The translations under genes and the position numbers were made by a program. A DNA stretch of 24,421 nt, from assembly GCA_038317095.1 (NCBI GenBank), contig JBBQBB010000053.1:1-24421 (forward strand). The letters run 5' to 3'. Below are positions 1 through 8,491 of this stretch, one piece after another. Below the pieces are notes generated by a model. The model was not told where the DNA came from, did not search any database, and saw nothing but the letters and a program-made list of their open reading frames with translations. Source of the stretch: JAGXTF01 sp038317095. Lineage in GTDB: Bacteria > Bacteroidota > Bacteroidia > NS11-12g > UBA955. How positions within the stretch are numbered: the stretch's first letter is position 1; each line of letters starts with the position of its first letter.

Positions 1-2
1 AA

Positions 3-230
3 ACACATAAGGATAGAATAGAATTATTTTTTCTGCCACCATACAGCCCAGAACTGAATCCGCAGGAATACGTAAACCAGGATTTGAAAACCAACGTAAT
101 CGGCAAGAAACGCCCTATCAATAAGGCCCAGATGAAAAGCAATGTAGAAGATTTTATGTACAAAAGAAAAAAAGATAAAAAGCAAGTGCAAAAATATTTC
201 CATGCAAGCCATATCAAATATGCTGCGTAG
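3..230 (+). CDS. IS630-family transposase, C-terminal fragment (5' end outside window)
   Basis: The frame is open from the window edge to a TAG at 228-230 and encodes about 75 residues. It contains the block LFFLPPYSPELNPQE (roughly residues 8-22 of the visible part). This is the hallmark of the DDE_3 catalytic domain of IS630/Tc1-like transposases, and the final E is the third acid of the DDE triad. The tail, ending KYFHASHIKYAA, also matches the usual end of bacterial IS630 transposases in which the last residues read like IxYAA. The first two catalytic aspartates lie upstream of the window. The element appears to have inserted into the PKD-repeat gene that follows: PKD-like coding sequence starts within about 50 nt of the transposase stop. 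IS630 elements target TA dinucleotides; several TAs occur in 231-275, but I could not fix the terminal inverted repeat or the exact right boundary. Confidence 0.88.
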   Translation, partial: THKDRIELFFLPPYSPELNPQEYVNQDLKTNVIGKKRPINKAQMKSNVEDFMYKRKKDKKQVQKYFHASHIKYAA

Positions 231-275
231 GGATTTTGTAAGACCTAATTACCTATACGATTAATAACGCAGAAA

Positions 276-1386
276 AACTTTAATGGTTATAAGTTTCAAT
301 CCGCAGGAAATTTCATTGTTCAACACACAGTAACAACAAGCGAAGGCTGCATGGATAGTTCAAAAAAAGTGATTGTAGTTAGGGACTTTGAACCCGCTAA
401 ATACAGAATGAACAGTATACAACAATGTATGAAAGACAATAAATTTGAAATTAATGACACCGCAAAATATGGCAGTTATAATATTAATTTCGGGGATGGA
501 TTTAAATCTTCATCGTTGCCAGTTTCTCATACCTATAGCCAAGCAGGTAAGTTTGATTTAACCTCTATTAAACTTTGGAATAGCGGTTGTTCTGATACCC
601 AAACTTACAACATTATTGTAAACAAAAACCCTGTTGCTAATTTCAGTGTTCCTCTTTTATGTACAAGTAAACAAATCACCATTACAAACAATTCATTGTT
701 GGGTGATGCACCAATTTTCTCAAGTTGGTATACATCGGACAGCGGTTTATATGCAGGAACAAACCTAATTCGGTCATTTGAAAAAGCTGAAAAATACCCA
801 ATAATTTTGGCTGTACGTGATTCTTTGGGTTGCTCTGACTCTTTGAAAAAAATTGTATATGTAGGGCCTACTCTGAAACCTACATTTTATTTTAATGGAT
901 CAGATTACAATCAAGAAAAGGGATACAGTTATTATTTTGTGGCGAATGCAGATACATTCAACCAATACACATAGCAATTGGGAAGCGCCGGTGCATCAAA
1001 CATTAAAAACCCTATAGTGTGGCTTAATCAATCTGACCAAAATGAGCATATAATTTTAACCGTAAAAACCAATTATAGATGGTACGGCACAGCAGACTCA
1101 ACAATACTCATAAAAGGCCTAACTTTATATCTTTCCCCCAATTCATTTACCCCCAACAGCGACGGACATAATGATGGCTTTGGCATAGCAGGGCCAGAAT
1201 ATATAAAACAATACAAATTGCGCATATTCAACCGCTGGGGGCGAAGAGGTGTTCTTTACTCAAAATCCATACGAATTGTGGAAACCACAAAACCCATTGC
1301 CCGGTTTATATGTTTACAAAGCTTTGGTGCAAGACATTTACAGCCGATGGAAAGAAGTGGATGGGGTGGTTTATTTGTTGCGGTAG
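276..1386 (+). pseudogene. Broken PKD-repeat protein with type B T9SS (gliding motility) C-terminal domain
   Basis: This is the remnant of a secreted adhesin-like protein. Two PKD-type repeat ends are visible (e.g. GNFIVQHTVTTSEGC near 303 and INFGDGFKSSS near 483, followed by HTYSQAGKFDL). At about 1137-1383 lies a gliding-motility-associated C-terminal domain with NSFTPNSDGHND, then KLRIFNRWG, the signature used by type IX secretion substrates. Three lesions are seen. First, the 5' part is missing; it is cut off by the IS630 fragment and a TAA at 246-248. Second, there is an in-frame TAG at 972-974 between two segments of the same frame; a TGG to TAG change would explain it. Third, the G run 1237-1241 has one G too many: after RWG the frame is lost, but removing one G restores EEVFFTQNPYELWKPQN and a normal CTD end at a TAG at 1384-1386. 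Without correction the frame runs to 1439 as nonsense. The left boundary is approximate. The two point lesions could be sequencing errors, but together with the IS they argue for a decaying gene. Confidence 0.85.
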
Positions 1387-1549
1387 GGAAAGCGGCAAAT
1401 CATTACTTTCGTATTCGTTATTGGCAATTAAGATTGTAGCGTGAACACCTTAAATTTACTACCATATTCGTCTAATTTGTCATTATTAATTTTTAATTCA
1501 ACGTAAAGTCTGCCATTTTATCGGTTTCGTGGTGCCAATTTTAACTAAA

Positions 1550-3154
1550 TCAAAAATCTTCACGAATATTAGCGCCAGTATCTATTGCGCTAAAATCGTC
1601 AAAATAACCGTCTTCCATGGGATTGGTATCCGAGTTCATTTTGCTTGGCATTGTTTGCATGGTGAAAGAAGGAGAAGGTGCGTAATCCATGCCTTCACTG
1701 TTTGAATTTATAGCGGCCCTATCTTCGGGGTCTAAATCCACGAATTTTGAATATTGGCCAATAAATTTGGTCATAGCCGAACCCACAGCACCATGTCTGT
1801 TTTTTCCTATGATTACTTCGGTTAATCCTTCAATGCCAAAGTTGTTGTAAGCGGCATCGCCAGTTTTGTCTTGGTTCATACCCATTTTGGTGTAATACTC
1901 ATCTCTATATAGGAACATTACCATATCGGCATCTTGCTCTATAGAACCAGATTCGCGCAAATCACTTAATTGAGGGCGTTTTACATTTCTTTTTTCAACT
2001 TCGCGGCTTAATTGGGCTAGGGCTATTACAGGGATATTTAATTCTTTCGCCAATCCTTTTAAAGAACGGGAGATAAAGGCAATTTCTTGTTCTCGGTTGT
2101 TCTGACCTTTGCCTTCGTGCCTTAGTAATTGCAAATAATCTACCACCACCATATCCAGTCCATGTTGGCTATGCACCCTGCGGCATTTAGCGTTTAGGTC
2201 GAAAATGCTCAACTGCGGCGTGTCGTCTATATAAATTTTAGATTCAGAAACGGTCATGGTTTTGGTATGCAACCTTTGCCACTCGTCTTCTGTTAAATCG
2301 CCTTTTCTTATTTTATCGCTTGCAATTTCTGCCTCTCCAGAGAGCAACCTATTCACAAGTTGCACATCGGCCATTTCTAAAGAGAAAAACATCACGGATT
2401 TTTTAAAATCAACAGCCGCATTGCGAACCAAAGAAAGCGCGAATGCGGTTTTACCCATTGCAGGCCTTGCTGCCAATATAATCAAATCACTGCCCTGCCA
2501 CCCGTTGGTTATTTTATCGAGGTCGCTAAAGCCAGATGCCACTCCAGTAATGCCATTGTTGTCTTCGTTAGTGCGGCCTTCTAAATCTTTCATAGCCCTG
2601 TTTATAAGGGTTCCTATATCCTGAAAACTGCGTTTTAATCCCGCATTTTTTATTTCATAGAGCATCCGTTCACTTTCGTCTAGCATTTGAAAGGAATCTG
2701 CTTGGTCATTGTAGGCTTCAACCGCTATTTCGCCACCAACCCTTATGAGTTCGCGCTGCACAAATTTTTGGGTAAGAATTCTAGAATGGAATTCAATGTT
2801 TGCTGCACTGGATACTTTATTGGTCAATTGGGCCAAATAATAAGAACCACCAGCCAATTCCAATAAGTTTGTATTTCGGAGTTCATTATTTACAGTAAGT
2901 AGGTCTACTGCAGATGGCACTTCATAAAGACTTTTAATGGCCTTAAAAATAATTTGGTTTTCGGGTATGTAAAAGTGTTTTTCGGAAAGTATGTCTATCA
3001 CCAGATTAATTTTATCTCGTTCTAGCATCATGGCACCTAGCACTGCTTCTTCTAGCTCTCTGGCATGCGGTGGCACACGCCCTTGCATGTCTGGCGGCAC
3101 TACTTGAAAAGGCTTGTTCTTTTTTGTTTTTGAGGAGGAGGAGGTATTTTCCAT
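1550..3154 (-). CDS. dnaB: Replicative DNA helicase DnaB
   Basis: This is the hexameric 5'-3' replicative helicase that unwinds DNA at the fork and recruits primase. At 534 residues it is slightly longer than the usual 450-500. The N-terminal helical domain spans about 27-130 (starts RVPPHARELEEAVLGAMM), followed by a linker helix and the RecA-like C-terminal domain. Walker A is ARPAMGKTA (229-237), Walker B is VVVDYLQLL (336-344), and the LSREVEKR (382-389) and RESGSIEQDAD (400-410) blocks are intact. No intein is present. The extra length lies in an acidic, Ser/Asn/Met-rich C-terminal tail (about 480-534), common in Bacteroidota DnaB. ATG start; no Shine-Dalgarno. Divergent from clpC across 269 nt. 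Confidence 0.97.
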   Translation of the reverse strand: MENTSSSSKTKKNKPFQVVPPDMQGRVPPHARELEEAVLGAMMLERDKINLVIDILSEKHFYIPENQIIFKAIKSLYEVPSAVDLLTVNNELRNTNLLELAGGSYYLAQLTNKVSSAANIEFHSRILTQKFVQRELIRVGGEIAVEAYNDQADSFQMLDESERMLYEIKNAGLKRSFQDIGTLINRAMKDLEGRTNEDNNGITGVASGFSDLDKITNGWQGSDLIILAARPAMGKTAFALSLVRNAAVDFKKSVMFFSLEMADVQLVNRLLSGEAEIASDKIRKGDLTEDEWQRLHTKTMTVSESKIYIDDTPQLSIFDLNAKCRRVHSQHGLDMVVVDYLQLLRHEGKGQNNREQEIAFISRSLKGLAKELNIPVIALAQLSREVEKRNVKRPQLSDLRESGSIEQDADMVMFLYRDEYYTKMGMNQDKTGDAAYNNFGIEGLTEVIIGKNRHGAVGSAMTKFIGQYSKFVDLDPEDRAAINSNSEGMDYAPSPSFTMQTMPSKMNSDTNPMEDGYFDDFSAIDTGANIREDF

Positions 3155-3165
3155 GACAGGGGGTT

Positions 3166-3195
3166 CAAATTAATAGTGTAGTTTTCACATGGCAA
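3166..3195 (-). promoter_or_regulatory. Possible Bacteroidota-type promoter for dnaB
   Basis: On the minus strand, TTG (3195-3193) is followed after 19 nt by TTAATTTG (3173-3166), one mismatch from the Bacteroidota -7 consensus TAnnTTTG. It ends 11 nt before the dnaB ATG, so the leader would be only a few nucleotides long. The match is imperfect and the region is AT-rich, so chance is possible. Confidence 0.33.
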
Positions 3196-3372
3196 CGATT
3201 TAGGGCTTTTATATTTTTTAACATTGGACGTTGGGAAATGGTGCATAAAATATGTATATTATCTGTTTATATGAAATATTGGCAGGAATCCTTTTCGGCG
3301 CGATTTTCGCTTGACAGATATGAAGGCAAATTCCAATTGTAAAGACACTTGCACATGTTGTGTGTTTTTCGG

Positions 3373-3403
3373 TTGAAACCTGCAAAAACATAACATATCT
3401 TTG
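3373..3403 (+). promoter_or_regulatory. Bacteroidota-type promoter for clpC
   Basis: TTG (3373-3375), a 20-nt spacer and TATCTTTG (3396-3403) match the Bacteroidota sigma-A consensus TTTG/TTG, 19-21 nt, TAnnTTTG, with a perfect -7 element. The element ends 20 nt before the clpC ATG at 3424, giving a leader of about 15 nt. I saw no CtsR-like or CIRCE-like operator in the 269-nt divergent region. Confidence 0.62.
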
Positions 3404-3423
3404 TACATAATATAGTAAATTGC

Positions 3424-5949
3424 ATGGAAGCAAAATTTTCACCACGGGTTAAAGAAGTAATTCAGTTTAGCCGCGAAGAAGCTATAAGGCTTGGTCACGA
3501 TTACATTGGATGTGAACATCTTTTATTGGGAATCATCAGAGAGGGCGAAGGCAAAGCATTGCAAACCCTAAAACTTCTTGATATAGATTCACTTAGGCTA
3601 AAAAAATCAGTAGAGGACAACATTCGAACGACGGCTACTAAAACCTCCAATTTGGGCAATATTCCGTTAACAAAACAGGCAGAGAAGGCATTGAAAATAA
3701 CCTATCTAGAGGCCAAGATATTCAAAACGGATTTGATAGGCACGGAACATCTGTTGTTGTCGATTTTGCGAGACGAGGATAATGTGGCTAGCCAAGTATT
3801 GTCTCAATTCGGAATTAACTACGATGTTTTTAAAGCAGCCTTGGAAGAAGGCGTAGATTCCTTTAGAAGTCAAATGCCAAACGACGACCAAGATACACCC
3901 GAAGATTTTTTTAGAGAAGAACAACGCGCCACCGATGCGCGCAAAGGCAAGGGCAAGTCTAAAACACCCGTACTCGATAATTTTGGCCGCGATTTGACCA
4001 AAGCTGCAGAAGAAGGCAAATTGGATCCTATTGTGGGCCGAGATAAAGAAATCGAAAGGGTTTCACAAATTTTAAGCCGCAGAAAGAAAAACAATCCAGT
4101 ATTAATTGGTGAACCCGGGGTAGGTAAAACTGCCATAGCTGAAGGCTTGGCCTTGCGCATAATGCAGCGCAAAGTGAGCCGGGTATTGTTTAACAAACGT
4201 GTGGTGAGTCTAGATTTGGCAAGCTTGGTTGCGGGTACAAAGTACCGTGGCCAATTTGAAGAACGGATGAAAGCCTTGATGATGGAACTTGAAAAAGCAG
4301 ATGATGTTATCTTGTTTATTGATGAACTGCACACCATAGTTGGGGCAGGCGGGGCAAGCGGTAGTTTGGATGCCAGCAATATGTTTAAACCTGCTTTGGC
4401 TCGCGGAGAAATACAATGCATTGGCGCAACAACCTTAGATGAATACCGACAATACATTGAAAAAGACGGCGCTTTAGAAAGACGTTTTCAAATGGTAATG
4501 ATTGAACCCGCTAGTCCAGATGAAACCGTAGAAATCTTGCACAACATTAAAGAAAAATATGAGGAACACCATGGGGTAATTTACACCCCAGAATCTATAA
4601 AAGCATGTGTGGATTTGAGTGTCCGTTATATGAGTGATCGGCATTTGCCGGATAAAGCAATTGACATACTAGATGAAGCTGGTGCAAGGGTGCATATTTC
4701 AAATATTCATGTTCCGCCAGACATTGTAAACCTAGAAAACAAAATTGAGGAAATAAAAACGGAGAAAAACAAAGTCGTAAAAAGCCAAAATTTTGAAGAG
4801 GCCGCTAGATTGCGCGACACAGAAAAGAAATTGTTAGAAGATCTGGAAACCGCAAAAGCCAAATGGGAAGCGCAAGCCAGAGAAGAGAAATTCAACGTAA
4901 CAGAAGATGATATTGCCGATGTGGTAAGCATGATTACTGGAATTCCAGTGAAACGCATGTCAGAGGACGAAGGCAAGCGCTTGCTCCACATGGCAGAAAC
5001 AATTGCAAAACGCGTAATTGGTCAGCAAAACGCGGTTGAAAAATTGTCTAGAACCATCCAAAGAACAAGGGCTGGTTTTAAAGATCCAAACAGGCCCATC
5101 GGATCCTTTATTTTCTTGGGCCCAACAGGTGTGGGTAAAACTGAATTGGCCAAGGCCCTTTCCGAATTCCTTTTTGATTCAGACGACGCCCTAATTCGCA
5201 TTGATATGAGTGAATATATGGAGAAGTTTGCCGTAAGCAGATTGGTAGGTGCTCCTCCAGGATATGTGGGTTATGAAGAAGGTGGATTGCTTACTGAAAA
5301 AGTGCGCAGAAAACCATACAGCGTTATCCTTTTTGATGAAGTTGAAAAAGCACACCCTGATGTTTTCAATCTCTTGTTATCTGCCTTGGATGAGGGACAA
5401 ATTACAGATAGCTTGGGTCGAAAAATTGATTTTCGCAATACCGTTATTATCATGACATCGAATATCGGCAGTCGTCAAGTTAAAGATTTTGGCACAGGAG
5501 TTGGATTTGGCACCCAAAGTAAAGAAGAAGGCAAGGATAAGGAAATAAAAATGGTCATTGAAACCCAATTGAAGAAATTTTTCTCCCCTGAATTTTTAAA
5601 CCGTATCGACGATGTTATTGTGTTTAATAGTTTGGGTAAAGAGCAAATTATGGAAATTTTGGATTTAAGAATGAAGAAAATGCTCAAACGCATTCAAGAC
5701 ATTGGATATAAAGTTACCCTTACCCCGGCTGCAAAGGAATTTTTAGGCGACAAAGGATTTGACCCAGATTTTGGCGCAAGACCGCTACAACGGGCGCTTC
5801 AAAAATATTTGGAAGAACCCTTAGCCGAAGAAATTTTAAAGGGGAATCTTAAAGAGGCTACAGACCTGAAGGTAGACCGAAAAAAAGATGCGGATGAACT
5901 TACCATTAGTGCTCCAAAGGCAAAGAAGGAAAAGGAAACGAAAGAATAA
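3424..5949 (+). CDS. clpC: ATP-dependent Clp protease ATP-binding subunit ClpC
   Basis: This is a cytoplasmic AAA+ unfoldase that feeds substrates to ClpP. It has 841 residues. A double Clp N-terminal repeat domain spans 1-145 (begins FSPRVKEVIQFSREEA). The first AAA+ module has Walker A GEPGVGKTA (229-237) and Walker B ILFIDELH (296-303). A UVR-type coiled middle segment (about 447-482, KSQNFEEAARLRDTEKKL) is followed by the second AAA+ module with Walker A GPTGVGKTE (566-574) and Walker B VILFDEVE (634-641). The D2 loop VGFG (693-696) resembles the ClpP-docking tripeptide loop. The short UVR-type middle domain, instead of a long ClpB M-domain, distinguishes ClpC from ClpB. The C-terminus is Lys/Glu rich. 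It is followed by a terminator at 5967-6003, so it is probably monocistronic. Confidence 0.96.
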   Translation: MEAKFSPRVKEVIQFSREEAIRLGHDYIGCEHLLLGIIREGEGKALQTLKLLDIDSLRLKKSVEDNIRTTATKTSNLGNIPLTKQAEKALKITYLEAKIFKTDLIGTEHLLLSILRDEDNVASQVLSQFGINYDVFKAALEEGVDSFRSQMPNDDQDTPEDFFREEQRATDARKGKGKSKTPVLDNFGRDLTKAAEEGKLDPIVGRDKEIERVSQILSRRKKNNPVLIGEPGVGKTAIAEGLALRIMQRKVSRVLFNKRVVSLDLASLVAGTKYRGQFEERMKALMMELEKADDVILFIDELHTIVGAGGASGSLDASNMFKPALARGEIQCIGATTLDEYRQYIEKDGALERRFQMVMIEPASPDETVEILHNIKEKYEEHHGVIYTPESIKACVDLSVRYMSDRHLPDKAIDILDEAGARVHISNIHVPPDIVNLENKIEEIKTEKNKVVKSQNFEEAARLRDTEKKLLEDLETAKAKWEAQAREEKFNVTEDDIADVVSMITGIPVKRMSEDEGKRLLHMAETIAKRVIGQQNAVEKLSRTIQRTRAGFKDPNRPIGSFIFLGPTGVGKTELAKALSEFLFDSDDALIRIDMSEYMEKFAVSRLVGAPPGYVGYEEGGLLTEKVRRKPYSVILFDEVEKAHPDVFNLLLSALDEGQITDSLGRKIDFRNTVIIMTSNIGSRQVKDFGTGVGFGTQSKEEGKDKEIKMVIETQLKKFFSPEFLNRIDDVIVFNSLGKEQIMEILDLRMKKMLKRIQDIGYKVTLTPAAKEFLGDKGFDPDFGARPLQRALQKYLEEPLAEEILKGNLKEATDLKVDRKKDADELTISAPKAKKEKETKE

Positions 5950-5966
5950 TTTTTTGAATATTTCAC

Positions 5967-6003
5967 AAAAGAAAACAGTCGTAATTTGCGGCTGTTTTCT
6001 TTT
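5967..6003 (+). terminator. Rho-independent terminator after clpC
   Basis: An inverted repeat has 15-nt arms, AAAAGAAAACAGTCG and CGGCTGTTTTCTTTT, with one G-T wobble and a 7-nt loop (TAATTTG). It starts 17 nt after the clpC stop. The 3' arm supplies the U tract. The A-rich 5' arm means it could also act on the opposite strand, but no minus-strand gene ends here. Confidence 0.85.
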
Positions 6004-6024
6004 ATATTATAAGCAATTTTTGAA

Positions 6025-7311
6025 ATGATAAAGCATTTTGCAAACTCACCCAAACAGATAATGCGATATTGCTGCATATTTTTTGGGCTATTGTTTTTGT
6101 TTTTTAGTTTAAACCAAAATTTACGAAAACCGGTATTTCACCACGACAGTGAAATTTGGGCCGACAAAGCGGGCTATTATATTTATTTACCTGCGACGTT
6201 TATTTACAATTGGCAAAGCAATGCCATGCCCAAGGGAATTGATTCATTCACAGGCAAGGGTTTCGTCATAGATAAAAATTCAGGCAAAGTCTTCTCAAAA
6301 TATCCGCCTGGGGAAGCATTGTTGGAAATGCCTTTCTTCTTGGTTGCGCATTTAATTCAATTGAGTATTCATAAAAATGAAGCGACAGGTTTTACCCCAA
6401 TTTACCATGCATCACGCATTATTTCTGGCGTATTTTGGTTTTTTTTTGGTTTGTGGTTGCTTGTAAAAACAGCCTTAAATATAGGTAGAAGGGTAAAAGA
6501 GGTGTTTTGGTTGTTTATTTTACTTTTATTTGGGACAAACGTTGCCTATTTTTTGGTTTGGCAACCCGCCATGAGTCATGGTTACTCCTTTTTCGCATTG
6601 TCTTTGTTGATATTTTTACTCCAACATAAAAATGCAGATAAATATGTCTTCGCTATTGGATTAACAATCGGTTTTATTGGAAGCATTCGAAGTGTAAATA
6701 TGGTCTTAATTGTTCCATTTCTTTTTTATTATAGACTTTATTTTCTAAGACAATTTAAGAGTATTTCAAAATTATTCTTCTTGTTCGGTGGAATATTGAT
6801 GGGAATTTTGCCTTTGATTGCACAAATAGGATATTTGAAAAGTATTGGTTCTAAACCCTATGCCGGCGAAACTTTTTCACATGCCGCAAACCCTTGGTTT
6901 GCCGAAATATTTTTTAGCGCCACCAATGGCATTGCCATTTATACACCTCTCGTCTTTCTGCTTATTGCGATCTTATTTACAGGTATTTTTCGCCGTGAGA
7001 GTCATAAGCTGGCAGTTGCCATTTTTACAACTTTCCTATTAACTACTTGGTTGTATGCCAGTTGGTGGGTTCCTACCATGGGTTGTTATCTCGGGCACAG
7101 GGGTTTTGTAGATTTTCTACCTTTGTTGTTTTTTTATGGTGCAATGGGACTTCGTACACATTTTATTTTTAATAAATATTTCATTGCATTTGCGGTATTG
7201 TGCATACTTTATACCTCATTTTTGGCTTACCAATATCCTGGCTGTTTGGACGATGGCATGGGAAAGGAAGTATGGAATTGGGGTGAATATGAGAGGGTTT
7301 TAAATCAATAA
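6025..7311 (+). CDS. Polytopic inner-membrane protein, possibly GT-C-type glycosyltransferase-like
   Basis: The protein has 428 residues and about 9-11 hydrophobic segments. The first is around 14-30 (YCCIFFGLLFLFFSL); others are near 125-145, 160-175, 185-200, 208-235, 250-275 and 300-400. The first extracytoplasmic loop holds a charged patch with an acidic pair and an aromatic tail (HHDSEIWADKAGYYIYLPA). Acidic residues in loop 1 of a many-pass membrane protein are typical of GT-C glycosyltransferases using polyprenyl-phosphate sugars, which is the basis for the suggestion. No family motif proves it. The start could be ATG 6025 or ATG 6061 (MRYCCIFF); the second puts the first TM segment nearer the N-terminus. 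The next gene starts 1 nt after the stop, suggesting translational coupling. Confidence 0.6.
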   Translation: MIKHFANSPKQIMRYCCIFFGLLFLFFSLNQNLRKPVFHHDSEIWADKAGYYIYLPATFIYNWQSNAMPKGIDSFTGKGFVIDKNSGKVFSKYPPGEALLEMPFFLVAHLIQLSIHKNEATGFTPIYHASRIISGVFWFFFGLWLLVKTALNIGRRVKEVFWLFILLLFGTNVAYFLVWQPAMSHGYSFFALSLLIFLLQHKNADKYVFAIGLTIGFIGSIRSVNMVLIVPFLFYYRLYFLRQFKSISKLFFLFGGILMGILPLIAQIGYLKSIGSKPYAGETFSHAANPWFAEIFFSATNGIAIYTPLVFLLIAILFTGIFRRESHKLAVAIFTTFLLTTWLYASWWVPTMGCYLGHRGFVDFLPLLFFYGAMGLRTHFIFNKYFIAFAVLCILYTSFLAYQYPGCLDDGMGKEVWNWGEYERVLNQ

Positions 7312-7312
7312 T

Positions 7313-7963
7313 ATGAAGAGCTTTTTATTTGTTATTTTAACATTTATCTTTACTTTTCTGTCTGCACAAGACACAATTCAATGTGGAATGCATTCTTCAA
7401 TATTTGGATTTTCCAAACCAATATTTTCCTGCAATACTGTCATTAATTCATGGGATTCCACTGCACAAAAATGTAACGTGGAGTGCGCAACCCACCTTGT
7501 AAAAGCTGCTGTGCCTTGCCCAGGTTCTTGCAACAGAATTAATACATTCACAAGTGAGATTAACATTCATTCTCAATTGGGGCATATTAAACGACTTTTT
7601 GATTCAGCAAATAGAATGGCACAAACCTACTTTTACAACAGTGCAGGAAACAACATCATTGAATATTTTGAAAATGGGACTTCAATTATTTGCAGATTTG
7701 GAGGAGATTCTGGCGTTTGGTTTGGCCAAATGAGTGCCGAAAGTACAGTAAAAGAAGCGTGGAATATGAAACCTACAGATTCTTTAAATCAGAACAATTC
7801 GGAATTGGTTATGCCTCCATTTTTACCAGGCTATTCCATCCTGCCCAGTGGTATTTGGACCTATAAAAATTATAGCGGTATACTTTTACTTAGGCATTTT
7901 AGGATAGCATATGTGGCTACTATGAAAGCAGGCGAGTGGAGTTTGGAATTAGAAGAACTGTAA
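7313..7963 (+). CDS. Unrecognised secreted protein, Cys-rich N-terminal part
   Basis: The protein has 216 residues. A clear Sec signal peptide (MKSFLFVILTFIFTFLSA, cleavage expected before QDT) is followed by a segment with six cysteines in 50 residues (C24, C40, C54, C58, C69, C73) and a later C127. The even number in the cluster suggests disulfides in the periplasm or outside the cell. No T9SS tail, no lipobox and no known domain was recognised. The ATG lies 1 nt after the stop of the membrane protein at 6025-7311, so the two are probably co-translated and may work together. The gene ends 3 nt before the converging NlpC/P60 gene. Confidence 0.7.
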   Translation: MKSFLFVILTFIFTFLSAQDTIQCGMHSSIFGFSKPIFSCNTVINSWDSTAQKCNVECATHLVKAAVPCPGSCNRINTFTSEINIHSQLGHIKRLFDSANRMAQTYFYNSAGNNIIEYFENGTSIICRFGGDSGVWFGQMSAESTVKEAWNMKPTDSLNQNNSELVMPPFLPGYSILPSGIWTYKNYSGILLLRHFRIAYVATMKAGEWSLELEEL

Positions 7964-7966
7964 CTT

Positions 7967-8491
7967 TTAATTCAAAATTCTGCGAATTCCTAAAAAACGT
8001 GCTTTGTAATAGGCGGAACTCAGCATGTCATACCTAATTCCACCGCTTAATGCACTGTGGATGAAATAGATTTGCGTAGGTGTAACTTCAGTAATAATGC
8101 CTACGTGTCCAATAAGGGTTGTATTTTGGTTGTAGCCAGTAAAACAAATCACATCTCCAGGCCTTGCATTTGCCTTGGTTATTGGCTTGCCATATCGCGG
8201 ATATTCTGTGGCTGAAGCAGGCAATTTAATGCCCAAAGTACTACCATAACAATACAATACAAAACCACTACAATCAAATCCACCAGGTTGCTTTCCTCCC
8301 CACCGATAAGGGGTTCGTAACTGTTTTTCTGCTTGATTTAATACACGGTTTATCTCTACAACATGGGTTTTAGAAGTATCGGTTTTCCCAGAATCTACGG
8401 TAGTTTGAATCTTACTTTCAGTGGTATCCGTATTTGTAGCAAAAGCAGAAAATGTGGCGGCAAAAATGGTCAATATTGCAACAAGGCGCAT
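7967..8491 (-). CDS. NlpC/P60 family cell-wall peptidase (C40), secreted
   Basis: This is a predicted peptidoglycan gamma-D-glutamyl-diamino acid endopeptidase. It has 174 residues. A signal peptide (MRLVAILTIFAATFSAFA) leads into a Ser/Thr-rich linker (20-45) and the NlpC/P60 domain. Cys74 lies in YRWGGKQPGGFDCSGF, His129 in GHVGI and the third polar residue His145 in FIHSA, so the catalytic set is complete. The ATG at 8491 is preferred over the TTG one codon earlier. The start overlaps the stop of the upstream M48 gene by one base (TGATG), indicating translational coupling in an envelope operon with the M48 protease and the TamL-like protein. Confidence 0.92.
   Translation of the reverse strand: MRLVAILTIFAATFSAFATNTDTTESKIQTTVDSGKTDTSKTHVVEINRVLNQAEKQLRTPYRWGGKQPGGFDCSGFVLYCYGSTLGIKLPASATEYPRYGKPITKANARPGDVICFTGYNQNTTLIGHVGIITEVTPTQIYFIHSALSGGIRYDMLSSAYYKARFLGIRRILN

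Noticed and set aside
1387..1549. Terminator for dnaB or for the broken T9SS gene
   Set aside because: Only short imperfect repeats and A/T runs; no stem of useful length.
3870..4457. Antisense frame of 195 codons inside clpC
   Set aside because: It lies over the highly conserved first AAA+ module; it is a shadow of the codon pattern, without a plausible start context or motif.
3424..5949. Assignment as ClpB instead of ClpC
   Set aside because: The middle region is a short UVR-type segment rather than the long ClpB M-domain, and a VGFG loop for ClpP docking is present.
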